A stretch of DNA of 5,172 nt from Ignavibacteriota bacterium. GTDB lineage: Bacteria > Bacteroidota > UBA10030 > JAHEZR01. The DNA lies in assembly GCA_023251005.1 (NCBI GenBank), contig JAHEZR010000080.1:1-5172 (forward strand), written 5' to 3'. How positions within the stretch are numbered: the first letter of the stretch is position 1; each line of letters starts with the position of its first letter. Made by a program: the position numbers and the translations under genes. The notes under the pieces are model-generated. The model had not been told where the DNA came from. It made no database searches and saw only the letters and a list, made by a program, of their open reading frames with translations. Positions 1-5,172 of the stretch are shown here, piece by piece.

Positions 1-927
1 GAGTGGCGTTCTCGATCTATACCCGAACTCTCGTTCCGCCTTCTCAACGTTGCAGCTCCAATCGGCCTGTGCCAGCTCTTTCGCTTTTTCTAAACTGAAG
101 AGTGCTGGTTTGCCTGTGAGCATCGCGAGAGGTTCCGCAATTGCTGCCACGAGATAAATTGCAAGGTTCGGGATCGTCAATTTCCTAACTCTTCTCCCAA
201 CTATCTGAGCTGCAACTAAATAGATTTCTCCCCATGAGGGAGATACTTTATTTCCGATGAAATACGTTTGACTCAGAGCTCGTTCAGTTCTCGCCGCAAG
301 GGTGATTCCTTCAACCAGATCCTTTACATGGACTAATGCAACTCGCTTGTTCTCCGACCCGATGATCGGAAGTATCCCACTATGGATTAACTTGAAGAAG
401 GAGAATGCATCCTGATCTCTAGGACCATAGACTGCCACCGGCCTGATGATCGTGAAGGGGACTTTTTCTGAGAACTCATGGCAAGCTTCTTCAGCATCCT
501 TCTTGCTTTTTCCATATCTGTCCACGGGATGGAGAGGAGTCAGTTCATCGACCGGAGTTCCGTCGAGACTCGGGCCAACTGCAGCCTGGCTGCTAATATG
601 GACAAAGCGATCGAATGAGGTACCGAACTTTGAGATGACATCAAGCAGTCTTCGAGTCGCCTCTGAGTTCACTCGCCAGTAATCTTGCTTCTTTCGAGCT
701 TTCGTTATGCCCGCGACATGATACACGGCCCGAACATCACGGAGGGCATTACGCAGGCTCTCAGGCTGAAAGAAATCTCCGACGAAGATTTCTACCGGTA
801 AGTTTTTAATCCAGCGCGTGTTGCTAGTCGGGCGGACGAAACATCTGACCTCTTCGCCAAGCTCAAGTAGGCGCTCCACAAGATGGCTTCCAATAAAACC
901 AGTCGCACCAGTGACGAGTGTCTTCAC
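1..927 (-). CDS. Extended SDR, 3-beta-HSD/NAD-dependent epimerase type; candidate 3-ketosphinganine reductase (3' end cut off by window)
   Basis: Open for 309 codons from GTG 927 to the window edge with no stop; family members run about 325-335 residues, so only a short C-terminal tail is probably missing. GTG 927 is the outermost start because an in-frame TGA lies at 931-933. Visible Rossmann features: dinucleotide motif TGATGFIGSH (residues 6-15), R32 after the second strand, D51, HVAG (70-73), ISS (111-113) giving the catalytic Ser, YGKSK (138-142) giving Tyr138/Lys142, RPVAVYGPR (163-170), and VHVKDLVEG (199-207). A hydrophobic stretch around 252-272 (IPNLAIYLVAAIAEPLAML) resembles the membrane-associating segment of steroid/lipid-type SDRs. 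The fold and NAD(P)-dependent oxidoreductase activity are clear; the substrate is not visible. The CerR ketoreductases of bacterial ceramide synthesis are extended SDRs, and the neighbouring serine palmitoyltransferase makes that role plausible. A nucleotide-sugar epimerase or a steroid/hopanoid enzyme are alternatives. Confidence 0.9.
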   Translation of the reverse strand, partial: MKTLVTGATGFIGSHLVERLLELGEEVRCFVRPTSNTRWIKNLPVEIFVGDFFQPESLRNALRDVRAVYHVAGITKARKKQDYWRVNSEATRRLLDVISKFGTSFDRFVHISSQAAVGPSLDGTPVDELTPLHPVDRYGKSKKDAEEACHEFSEKVPFTIIRPVAVYGPRDQDAFSFFKLIHSGILPIIGSENKRVALVHVKDLVEGITLAARTERALSQTYFIGNKVSPSWGEIYLVAAQIVGRRVRKLTIPNLAIYLVAAIAEPLAMLTGKPALFSLEKAKELAQADWSCNVEKAEREFGYRSRTPL

Positions 928-943
928 ATCTCACTTTGCTGTG

Positions 944-1009
944 TTTTCCGCCAAATTTTTCGATTGACTTTTACTTTCTGACCGATTATATTGAAAAAAA
1001 GGCGGAGAA
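944..1009. repeat. Inverted repeat bracketing the divergent promoters
   Basis: TTTTCCGCC at 944-952 and GGCGGAGAA at 1001-1009 are inverted copies (8 of 9 pairs), separated by 48 bases. Between them lie the spt -35 and both -10 boxes; the right arm overlaps the reverse promoter's -35. This could be a pair of operator half-sites for a regulator acting on both genes, or chance. No known regulator site is recognised. Confidence 0.35.
964..992 (+). promoter_or_regulatory. Sigma70-like promoter for spt
   Basis: -35 TTGACT (964-969, 5 of 6 consensus bases), a 17-base spacer and -10 TATATT (987-992, 5 of 6). The start site would lie near 999, giving a leader of about 75-80 bases to ATG 1077. It is the best promoter match seen in the window and is correctly placed for the gene downstream. 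Confidence 0.7.
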
Positions 1010-1013
1010 GCAA
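985..1013 (-). promoter_or_regulatory. Sigma70-like promoter for the minus-strand SDR gene
   Basis: On the minus strand, -35 TTGCTT (1013-1008; only the TTG matches consensus), a 17-base spacer and a perfect -10 TATAAT (990-985). Transcription would start near 978, giving a leader of about 50 bases before GTG 927. The -10 overlaps the opposing spt -10. The perfect -10 and spacing support it; the weak -35 is the main doubt. The ribosome-binding site of the SDR gene is weak (GTGAG just before the start). Confidence 0.5.
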
Positions 1014-1058
1014 TCCTCATATTCCCTTCGATATTTAAGCCATCAGCATCATCTCTCA

Positions 1059-1073
1059 CTCCTTTAAGGAGGT
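1059..1073 (+). promoter_or_regulatory. Strong, self-complementary ribosome-binding site of spt
   Basis: TAAGGAGGT (1065-1073) is a full 9-base complement to the usual 3' end of 16S rRNA, lying 3 bases before ATG 1077 and fixing that start. The same bases form an inverted repeat, CTCCTTTAAGGAG (1059-1071), which can fold as a 5-bp stem with a 3-base loop that hides most of the site. The in-frame TAA at 1065-1067 rules out any start further upstream. The site itself is clear; regulation by the hairpin is inference. Confidence 0.7.
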
Positions 1074-1076
1074 TCC

Positions 1077-2447
1077 ATGTCGCCCTGGCTACCGGGGTTT
1101 AACGCCGCAGCCTGGAAAAGGGGGATGAATCAAGTCGCTACCGCTATGCGCGGTCGCTTTACCTGGAGACCCCGCTGGGAAACTGAAACTCTCGAGCGCG
1201 AACCAGTAGCAGAGACCGTCGCTCCTAAACATCCACCGACAGACGGTAAAGCAAGAGATATCTTTGATAAGTGCCGCGCCTTCACGCGTGCTGATGAAGT
1301 TCGCGCGATGGGTCTTTATCCCTATTTCAAAGCGATTGAGGAGAATGACGGGCCAGTGGTTATCATCGAGGGGCGAAGAGTCATCATGGCAGGCTCGAAC
1401 AATTACCTTGGCCTCACGACGCATCCGAAAGTTAAGGAAGCTGCAATCAATGCAGTGAAAAAGTACGGGACAGGTTGCTCGGGCTCTCGCTACCTCAATG
1501 GGACTCTTGACCTGCATAATCAACTCGAAGCAAGGCTCGCAGAGTTTTTAGGAAAAGAGGCGTGCCTGTTGTTCAGCACCGGATATCAAACGAACCAGGG
1601 CGTCATTTCCACGCTCGTACAAAAAGGCGAGTACGTTTTCACTGACAAAGAGAATCATGCAAGCATCGTAGCTGGTACCCTCATCACGAAAGGGATGCAG
1701 GGCGAAGTCATTCGCTACCGTCACAATGATATCAAAGATCTCGAGCGAGTCTTCAGCCGGGCTCCTGCACATGCCGCCAAGCTCGTCGTTACAGATGGCG
1801 TCTTCAGTATGTCAGGAGACATAGTTGATCTTCCTGGGCTCGTAGGCGTCGCAAAGAGAAAGAACGCTCGAGTAATGGTCGATGACGCGCATGGTGTCGG
1901 GGTGTTGGGGAAGGGTGGCCGAGGTACAGTTAACCATTTCGGCCTCGACGACGATGTCGAGATGATCATGGGAACATTTAGCAAGACTTTCGCTTCCCTC
2001 GGTGGGTTTGTCGTTGCAGAGCGCTCTGTGATCGAGTATATCAAGCATCACGCGGCGGCACTTATTTTCAGCGCGAGCATGACGCCCGCTTCGGTAGCCG
2101 CTGTGCTTGCATCACTTGAAATACTTCAGAAGGAGCCGGAACGGATCGAACGCCTTCTCTATAATGCCAGCAAGATGCGCAAAGGCTTCTCTGAGATGGG
2201 CTTCAGGATCATCCCCGGTGAAACTGCAGTCGTTCCCGTCGTGATTGGTGACGATCTGAAGACTTTTCTCTGCTGGCGTGAGCTCTTTGAAGCTGGTGTC
2301 TTCGTCAACGCAGTGATCAGTCCTGCGGTCCCGCCTGGGTTGCAGCTGCTTCGGACGAGCTACATGGCAACGCACGAGGACGAACACCTTGACCGGGTGC
2401 TCGAGGTCTTTCACAAAGTGGGCAAGGAGTTGTCGATCATCAATTGA
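1077..2447 (+). CDS. spt: Serine palmitoyltransferase-like alpha-oxoamine synthase (PLP-dependent)
   Basis: 456 residues. Joins an amino acid (serine in Spt) to an acyl thioester with loss of CO2, giving a 3-keto long-chain base, the first committed step of sphingolipid synthesis. Fold type I PLP enzyme: YPYF (81-84), SNNYLGL (107-113), [15 protein letters not shown] (133-147), ENHASI with PLP-stacking His194, DDAH with Asp269 and His272, and [12 protein letters not shown] with Schiff-base Lys303. FSASMTPA (331-338), and [10 protein letters not shown] (424-433) with the likely carboxylate-binding Arg426, follow. GTFSK-ASLGG and FSAS-TPA favour Spt over BioF, Kbl or HemA. A cysteate-using capnine synthase of the same family cannot be excluded. 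The family core begins near residue 58; the first 57 residues are an Arg/Trp-rich extension. Typical bacterial Spt proteins are about 395-420 residues. ATG 1077 is chosen for its ribosome-binding site; ATG 1125 (Met17) lacks proper spacing. No acyl carrier protein gene lies within the window. Confidence 0.88.
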   Translation: MSPWLPGFNAAAWKRGMNQVATAMRGRFTWRPRWETETLEREPVAETVAPKHPPTDGKARDIFDKCRAFTRADEVRAMGLYPYFKAIEENDGPVVIIEGRRVIMAGSNNYLGLTTHPKVKEAAINAVKKYGTGCSGSRYLNGTLDLHNQLEARLAEFLGKEACLLFSTGYQTNQGVISTLVQKGEYVFTDKENHASIVAGTLITKGMQGEVIRYRHNDIKDLERVFSRAPAHAAKLVVTDGVFSMSGDIVDLPGLVGVAKRKNARVMVDDAHGVGVLGKGGRGTVNHFGLDDDVEMIMGTFSKTFASLGGFVVAERSVIEYIKHHAAALIFSASMTPASVAAVLASLEILQKEPERIERLLYNASKMRKGFSEMGFRIIPGETAVVPVVIGDDLKTFLCWRELFEAGVFVNAVISPAVPPGLQLLRTSYMATHEDEHLDRVLEVFHKVGKELSIIN

Positions 2448-2461
2448 TTTCCTATTCTTGT

Positions 2462-2489
2462 AAGCCAACCCTTCGGGGATGGCTTTTTT
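2462..2489 (+). terminator. Intrinsic terminator after spt, C(UUCG)G loop
   Basis: Starts 14 bases after the spt stop. AAGCCAACCC (2462-2471) pairs with GGGATGGCTT (2476-2485) through 9 of 10 positions, with one A-A mismatch, around a TTCG loop (2472-2475) closed by C-G, an exceptionally stable tetraloop. A run of six T (2484-2489) follows. On the opposite strand no T-run follows, so it works in the plus direction only. Some read-through into the next gene is possible. Confidence 0.85.
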
Positions 2490-2517
2490 GTGAATGCCGA
2501 TGTAGCTAGCCTAAAGT
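2488..2517 (+). promoter_or_regulatory. Possible weak promoter for the acyltransferase-ilvE pair
   Basis: TTGTGA (2488-2493, 4 of 6), an 18-base spacer and TAAAGT (2512-2517, 4 of 6) sit just past the terminator and about 27 bases before ATG 2544. The match is modest. It is listed because the terminator upstream implies that the next genes need either their own promoter or read-through. Confidence 0.27.
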
Positions 2518-2543
2518 TCTTCCGTAGCAGGTCGGAGTTTCAC

Positions 2544-3668
2544 ATGGAGGGCAGCACCGTCCGAAGAGTGGTAAGCAAGAAAGACCTTTTGAGGTTCATC
2601 AAGTTTCCATGGAAGATTTATGATGGCAATGACTATTGGGTCCCGCCTCTCATCTCAGATCGCCTCAAGTTGCTCGACCGTGCGAAAAATCCTTTTTATC
2701 AGCACGCGGAGATGGAGTTGATCCTTGCGGAAAAGGGAGGAGATGTTGTTGGGCGCATCGCTGCTATCCTCAACCACCTCCATAATTCTTACCACCACGA
2801 GAATGTCGGATTCTTCGGCTTCTTTGAATCAGTGAATGATCCCGGAGTTGCAGCAACACTTTTGGACGCGGCACGAGAATGGTTAAGATCAAAAGGTGTG
2901 ACAGCTATGCGTGGCCCAGCAAACCCCTCGATAAACGACGAGTGTGGTTTATTGATCGATGGCTTTGAACAGAGCCCTACACTTCTGATGCCGTACAATC
3001 CTGCGTACTACTCAGAGCTGTTAGAAGAGTATGGACTGAAAAAAGTGATGGACCTCTATGCCTATGAAGTTGTCGGGGGGCGTATGAAAGGTGGGAGGGT
3101 ACTTCGATTGGCGGAGATGATTCGGAAGCGCGAGTCGATTAAGATCCGTGCGCTGGACATGAAAAACTTCCGACGTGAAGTCGAGCTGGTCAAAGAGATC
3201 TACAACAAGGCGTGGGTTGCCAATTGGGGATTTGTTCCTTTAACAAACGAGGAAATCGATTTCCTCGCAGCGGACCTGAAGCCGATTGTCGACCCGGACT
3301 TCGCCCTCTTCGCGGAAGTTAACGGCCAAACAGTAGGCTTTGCACTTGCGTTGCCGGACTTCAATCAAGTTCTGAAGAGAATATCAAACGGCCGACTTTT
3401 CCCCTTCGGGATGTTGAAGATCCTCTTCTATAGGTCAAAGATTGATTTGGTACGGGTTGTCATTGCAGGCGTCATCAAGGAGTACCAGCGGCGCGGCATT
3501 GATGCGCTTTTCTATTCTGAGATGTTTCACCGCGGCTTTGTGAAAGGCATATTCCGAGCGGAAGCCTCGTGGATCCTCGAGACGAACAAAATGATGAACA
3601 GCGGACTTGAGGCGATGAACGCTGTGCGTACCAAGACCTATCGGATGTACGAAATGCCCATCAACTGA
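2544..3668 (+). CDS. GNAT-fold N-acyltransferase; candidate bacterial ceramide synthase
   Basis: 374 residues from ATG 2544, preceded by GGAG (2534-2537) at 6 bases. The frame is open back to GTG 2490, but that start lies against the terminator T-run and has no ribosome-binding site. I recognise a conserved uncharacterised GNAT-like family: FIKFPWKIY (18-26), YWVPPL (31-36), NPFYQHAE (49-56), VVGRIAAILN (68-77), FFGFFESVNDP (90-100), MRGPANPSINDECGLLIDGF (122-141), MPYNPAYY (149-156) and DLYAY (170-174). A second half carries EVNGQTVGFALALPDF (258-273), the acyl-CoA-loop-like IKEYQRRGIDA (311-321) and ILETNKMMNSGLEAM (344-358). The layout suggests two GNAT-like domains, near 1-175 and 195-374, with no signal peptide or membrane helix. 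Members are often annotated only as N-acetyltransferase or hypothetical. Bacterial ceramide synthase (bCerS) is a GNAT-like protein, so N-acylation of the long-chain base made by the neighbouring Spt is the best inferred role. It is followed by ilvE after 50 bases, probably in one transcript. Confidence 0.85.
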   Translation: MEGSTVRRVVSKKDLLRFIKFPWKIYDGNDYWVPPLISDRLKLLDRAKNPFYQHAEMELILAEKGGDVVGRIAAILNHLHNSYHHENVGFFGFFESVNDPGVAATLLDAAREWLRSKGVTAMRGPANPSINDECGLLIDGFEQSPTLLMPYNPAYYSELLEEYGLKKVMDLYAYEVVGGRMKGGRVLRLAEMIRKRESIKIRALDMKNFRREVELVKEIYNKAWVANWGFVPLTNEEIDFLAADLKPIVDPDFALFAEVNGQTVGFALALPDFNQVLKRISNGRLFPFGMLKILFYRSKIDLVRVVIAGVIKEYQRRGIDALFYSEMFHRGFVKGIFRAEASWILETNKMMNSGLEAMNAVRTKTYRMYEMPIN

Positions 3669-3718
3669 AGCCAAGGCCAACGTCAACTCTCTCACAAACA
3701 GTCGGTTTAGGAATCACC

Positions 3719-4645
3719 ATGGCAGTCAAAAAGGAAGACAAAATCTGGATGAATGGAAAACTCGTCAAGTGGGACGACGCAAAGATCCACATCCTTTCAC
3801 ATGTGATCCACTATGGCTCAAGCTGGTTCGAGGGAATTCGATGTTACAATACAGCGAAGGGGTCTGCCATTTTTCGGCTTGATGCACATCTTGACCGACT
3901 CTATGGATCGTTGAAGATCTATCGCACGGAGTCACGTTATACACGCGAGGAAACCGAGGCGGCGATCATTGAAACCATTCGAGCGAACAAGCTTAAGGCG
4001 TGCTATATTCGTCCCATCGTCTATCGGGGCTATGGTGAAGTCGGGGTAAATCCCCTTCCATGTCCGGTCGACATGGCGATCGCGGTTTGGGAGTGGGGAA
4101 AGTACCTCGGTCCGGAAGCCCTCGAAAAAGGTATCGACGTCCGTGTCTCGTCGTGGCAGCGACCCGCTCCAAACACATTTCCCACGATGGCAAAGGCCGG
4201 AGGGAACTATCTGAATTCCCAGCTCATCAAGCTTGAAGCCCTCTCGGAAGGATATGAGGAGGGCATCGCGCTCGATTATTTTGGAAACATCAGCGAGGGA
4301 AGTGGAGAAAATTTGTTCCTTGTAAAAGATAATGTGGTCCACACGCCACCGCTATATTCTGCAATTCTCCCAGGTGTAACACGAAGTACAATCAAGATCC
4401 TCGCGAAGGAGCTAGGACACGAAGTCGTAGAAGCGACACTTCCTCGAGAAATGCTGTACATCGCCGACGAGCTTTTCTTCTGTGGAACTGCTGCTGAAGT
4501 AACGCCGATTCGTTCGGTTGACAAGGTGAGTATTGCTAACGGAAAACCGGGTCCGATAACGAGACAACTTCAGAAAGAGTTTTTCGATGTTGTCCAGAAC
4601 GCGAACGACAGGCACGGCTGGCTTCGATTTGTTTATGATGATTAG
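3719..4645 (+). CDS. ilvE: Branched-chain amino acid aminotransferase (class IV, PLP-dependent)
   Basis: 308 residues, the usual IlvE length. Interconverts leucine, isoleucine and valine with their 2-keto acids using 2-oxoglutarate/glutamate, in the cytoplasm. Fold type IV motifs are present: HYGSSWFEGIR (31-41), HLDRLYGS (57-64), YIRP (97-100), GVNPLP (109-114), PTMAKAGGNYLNS (155-167) with Schiff-base Lys159, ISEGSGENLF (191-200) with Glu193 facing the pyridine nitrogen, LPGVTR (217-222) and FFCGTAAEVTPI (253-264) with the phosphate-binding loop. EGSGENLF, GTAAEVTPI and full length favour IlvE over D-amino acid aminotransferase or aminodeoxychorismate lyase. ATG 3719 follows AGGA (3709-3712) at 6 bases. 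No promoter is obvious in the 50-base gap before it, so cotranscription with the acyltransferase gene is likely. The keto acids it makes are precursors of iso-branched acyl chains, a possible link to lipid synthesis; a housekeeping role is equally possible. Confidence 0.95.
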   Translation: MAVKKEDKIWMNGKLVKWDDAKIHILSHVIHYGSSWFEGIRCYNTAKGSAIFRLDAHLDRLYGSLKIYRTESRYTREETEAAIIETIRANKLKACYIRPIVYRGYGEVGVNPLPCPVDMAIAVWEWGKYLGPEALEKGIDVRVSSWQRPAPNTFPTMAKAGGNYLNSQLIKLEALSEGYEEGIALDYFGNISEGSGENLFLVKDNVVHTPPLYSAILPGVTRSTIKILAKELGHEVVEATLPREMLYIADELFFCGTAAEVTPIRSVDKVSIANGKPGPITRQLQKEFFDVVQNANDRHGWLRFVYDD

Positions 4646-5117
4646 TCCAGGTTTTTCAACTTGCAGCAAGGGGAAACAAACGGACTACTGCCCCGGCGGG
4701 CGCGGAATCTTCCTGGGACTTGGCAGGGAGCAGAGAGTGACCGTCTTGATGTTCATTAGAATGACCTTCGTATGACCGATCTCGCCTTCTAGCTTTTGGT
4801 CTGTTCCCGCTATTCGCAATCTAGAATTGCCCCTGGTTTGTGGCGTTGGAAATTGGTTTTTTGAGAATTCCTTAAGAAATCAAAAATTTTTCTGGTTTTT
4901 TATTTGCCGATATCTTACTTTCTATTTGTCTCTGTAAGAAATGGAGAAATCTACAAAGTGGCACCTATGTTTCTACAACACTCCTGGTATGCAATCGAGA
5001 TCGGGCCTGGGAATGTCTAATTCCGGTCATTTTTGAAGATTCCTTTGCCTCGGTCACTTGGTACGGAACTTGAGAATGATTATTCCAGCAATTCAACTAA
5101 GTTTCGGGGTGGCTTAA
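4646..5117. other. Long region without a convincing gene
   Basis: No ORF with protein-family features is seen on either strand, nor a tRNA, rRNA or known riboswitch. It contains a hairpin directly after ilvE (4651-4677). Next is a GC-rich patch (4690-4705) enclosed by CTGCC (4688-4692) and GGCAG (4722-4726), which could pair. There is a small perfect hairpin, GCAAT-CTAGA-ATTGC (4816-4830). A strongly AT-rich tract (about 4851-4930) carries the 9-base direct repeat TGGTTTTTT (4854-4862 and 4893-4901). The AT-rich tract may be regulatory for a gene beyond the right edge, but no consensus promoter was found in it. Confidence 0.6.
4651..4677 (+). terminator. Stem-loop just downstream of ilvE (no T-run)
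   Basis: Begins 6 bases after the ilvE stop. The outer stem pairs 4651-4657 with 4671-4677 (7 pairs, two of them G-U). After a two-base bulge, the inner stem CTTG (4660-4663) pairs with CAAG (4667-4670) around CAG. No T-run follows, so it is not a classical intrinsic terminator. It may be an mRNA 3' end structure or mark Rho-dependent termination. Confidence 0.3.
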
Positions 5118-5172
5118 GTGCAAAACCAGTGCAGGGAGATCCAGAGTAGTATGAAGCGTAATCTAAAGGTTC
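5118..5172 (+). CDS. Possible start of a gene running off the right edge
   Basis: An open frame follows TAA 5115-5117. GTG 5118 has a G-rich site (GGGGTGG, 5106-5112) 5 bases upstream. ATG 5151 in the same frame would begin MKRNLKV, which looks like the start of a signal peptide or small basic N-terminus, with GGGAG (5134-5138) 12 bases upstream. Only 18 codons are visible, so this is a weak call and no function can be given. Confidence 0.2.
   Translation, partial: MQNQCREIQSSMKRNLKV

Noticed and set aside
446..682. 78-codon plus-strand open frame
   Set aside because: It lies antisense to the SDR gene, has no recognisable motif and overlaps clear Rossmann motifs on the other strand.
1089..1523. 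144-codon minus-strand open frame inside spt
   Set aside because: Antisense shadow of the Spt core; the composition is irregular and no domain is recognisable.
2490..2543. Longer acyltransferase form starting at GTG 2490
   Set aside because: The start abuts the terminator T-run with no ribosome-binding site, and the extra 18 residues show no family feature.
3932..4342. 136-codon minus-strand open frame inside ilvE
   Set aside because: Antisense to the most conserved IlvE motifs (Lys159 and Glu193 regions), with no family features of its own.
4587..4775. 62-codon plus-strand frame overlapping the ilvE end
   Set aside because: It starts inside ilvE in another frame, lacks a ribosome-binding site and crosses the post-ilvE hairpin; no family resemblance.
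4875..4901. AT-only hairpin followed by T-run as a terminator
   Set aside because: The stem is 5 mostly A-T pairs with a 9-base loop, too weak to call; the T-run may just reflect the AT-rich tract.
5080..5172. 30-codon minus-strand open frame from the right edge ending at TAA 5080-5082
   Set aside because: It could be the tail of a gene outside the window, but it is too short, and the residues show no recognisable motif. A competing plus-strand start overlaps it.

Overview
The window holds four protein genes arranged around one divergent promoter region. On the minus strand, running off the left edge, is an extended short-chain dehydrogenase/reductase of the 3-beta-hydroxysteroid dehydrogenase type (1-927). 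Diverging from it on the plus strand is a PLP-dependent alpha-oxoamine synthase that reads as a bacterial serine palmitoyltransferase (1077-2447). It is followed by a strong intrinsic terminator, a two-part GNAT-fold acyltransferase (2544-3668) and a branched-chain amino acid aminotransferase, ilvE (3719-4645). About 470-530 bases without a convincing gene close the window.

The three non-ilvE genes match the three chemical steps known for de novo bacterial ceramide synthesis. These are condensation of serine with an acyl thioester (Spt), reduction of the 3-keto group by an extended SDR (CerR type), and N-acylation by a GNAT-like bacterial ceramide synthase (bCerS type). My main reading is therefore a compact sphingolipid (or sulfonolipid/capnine-like) locus. 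The Spt call rests on clear motifs. The reductase and N-acyltransferase roles are inferred from family and neighbourhood. IlvE may supply branched-chain keto acids for iso-branched acyl chains, or may simply be a neighbouring gene.

Regulation is unusually readable. The 149-base gap between the divergent genes has two sigma70-like promoters facing each other, both with 17-base spacers and with overlapping -10 boxes (987-992 plus strand, 985-990 minus strand), so polymerase could probably occupy only one at a time. An inverted repeat brackets them. The spt ribosome-binding site is a 9-base full match to the 16S 3' end and is also part of a small self-complementary hairpin. A UUCG-capped hairpin with a T-run separates spt from the acyltransferase and makes ATG 2544, not the upstream GTG at 2490, the better start.

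The organism is a bacterium of moderate GC (about 50 percent by eye). It has strong Shine-Dalgarno sites and E. coli-like -35/-10 promoters. That argues against Bacteroidota, where sphingolipids are common but the promoters and ribosome-binding sites differ. A Gram-negative lineage such as Bdellovibrionota, a deltaproteobacterial group or Acidobacteriota would fit, but the window does not decide this.
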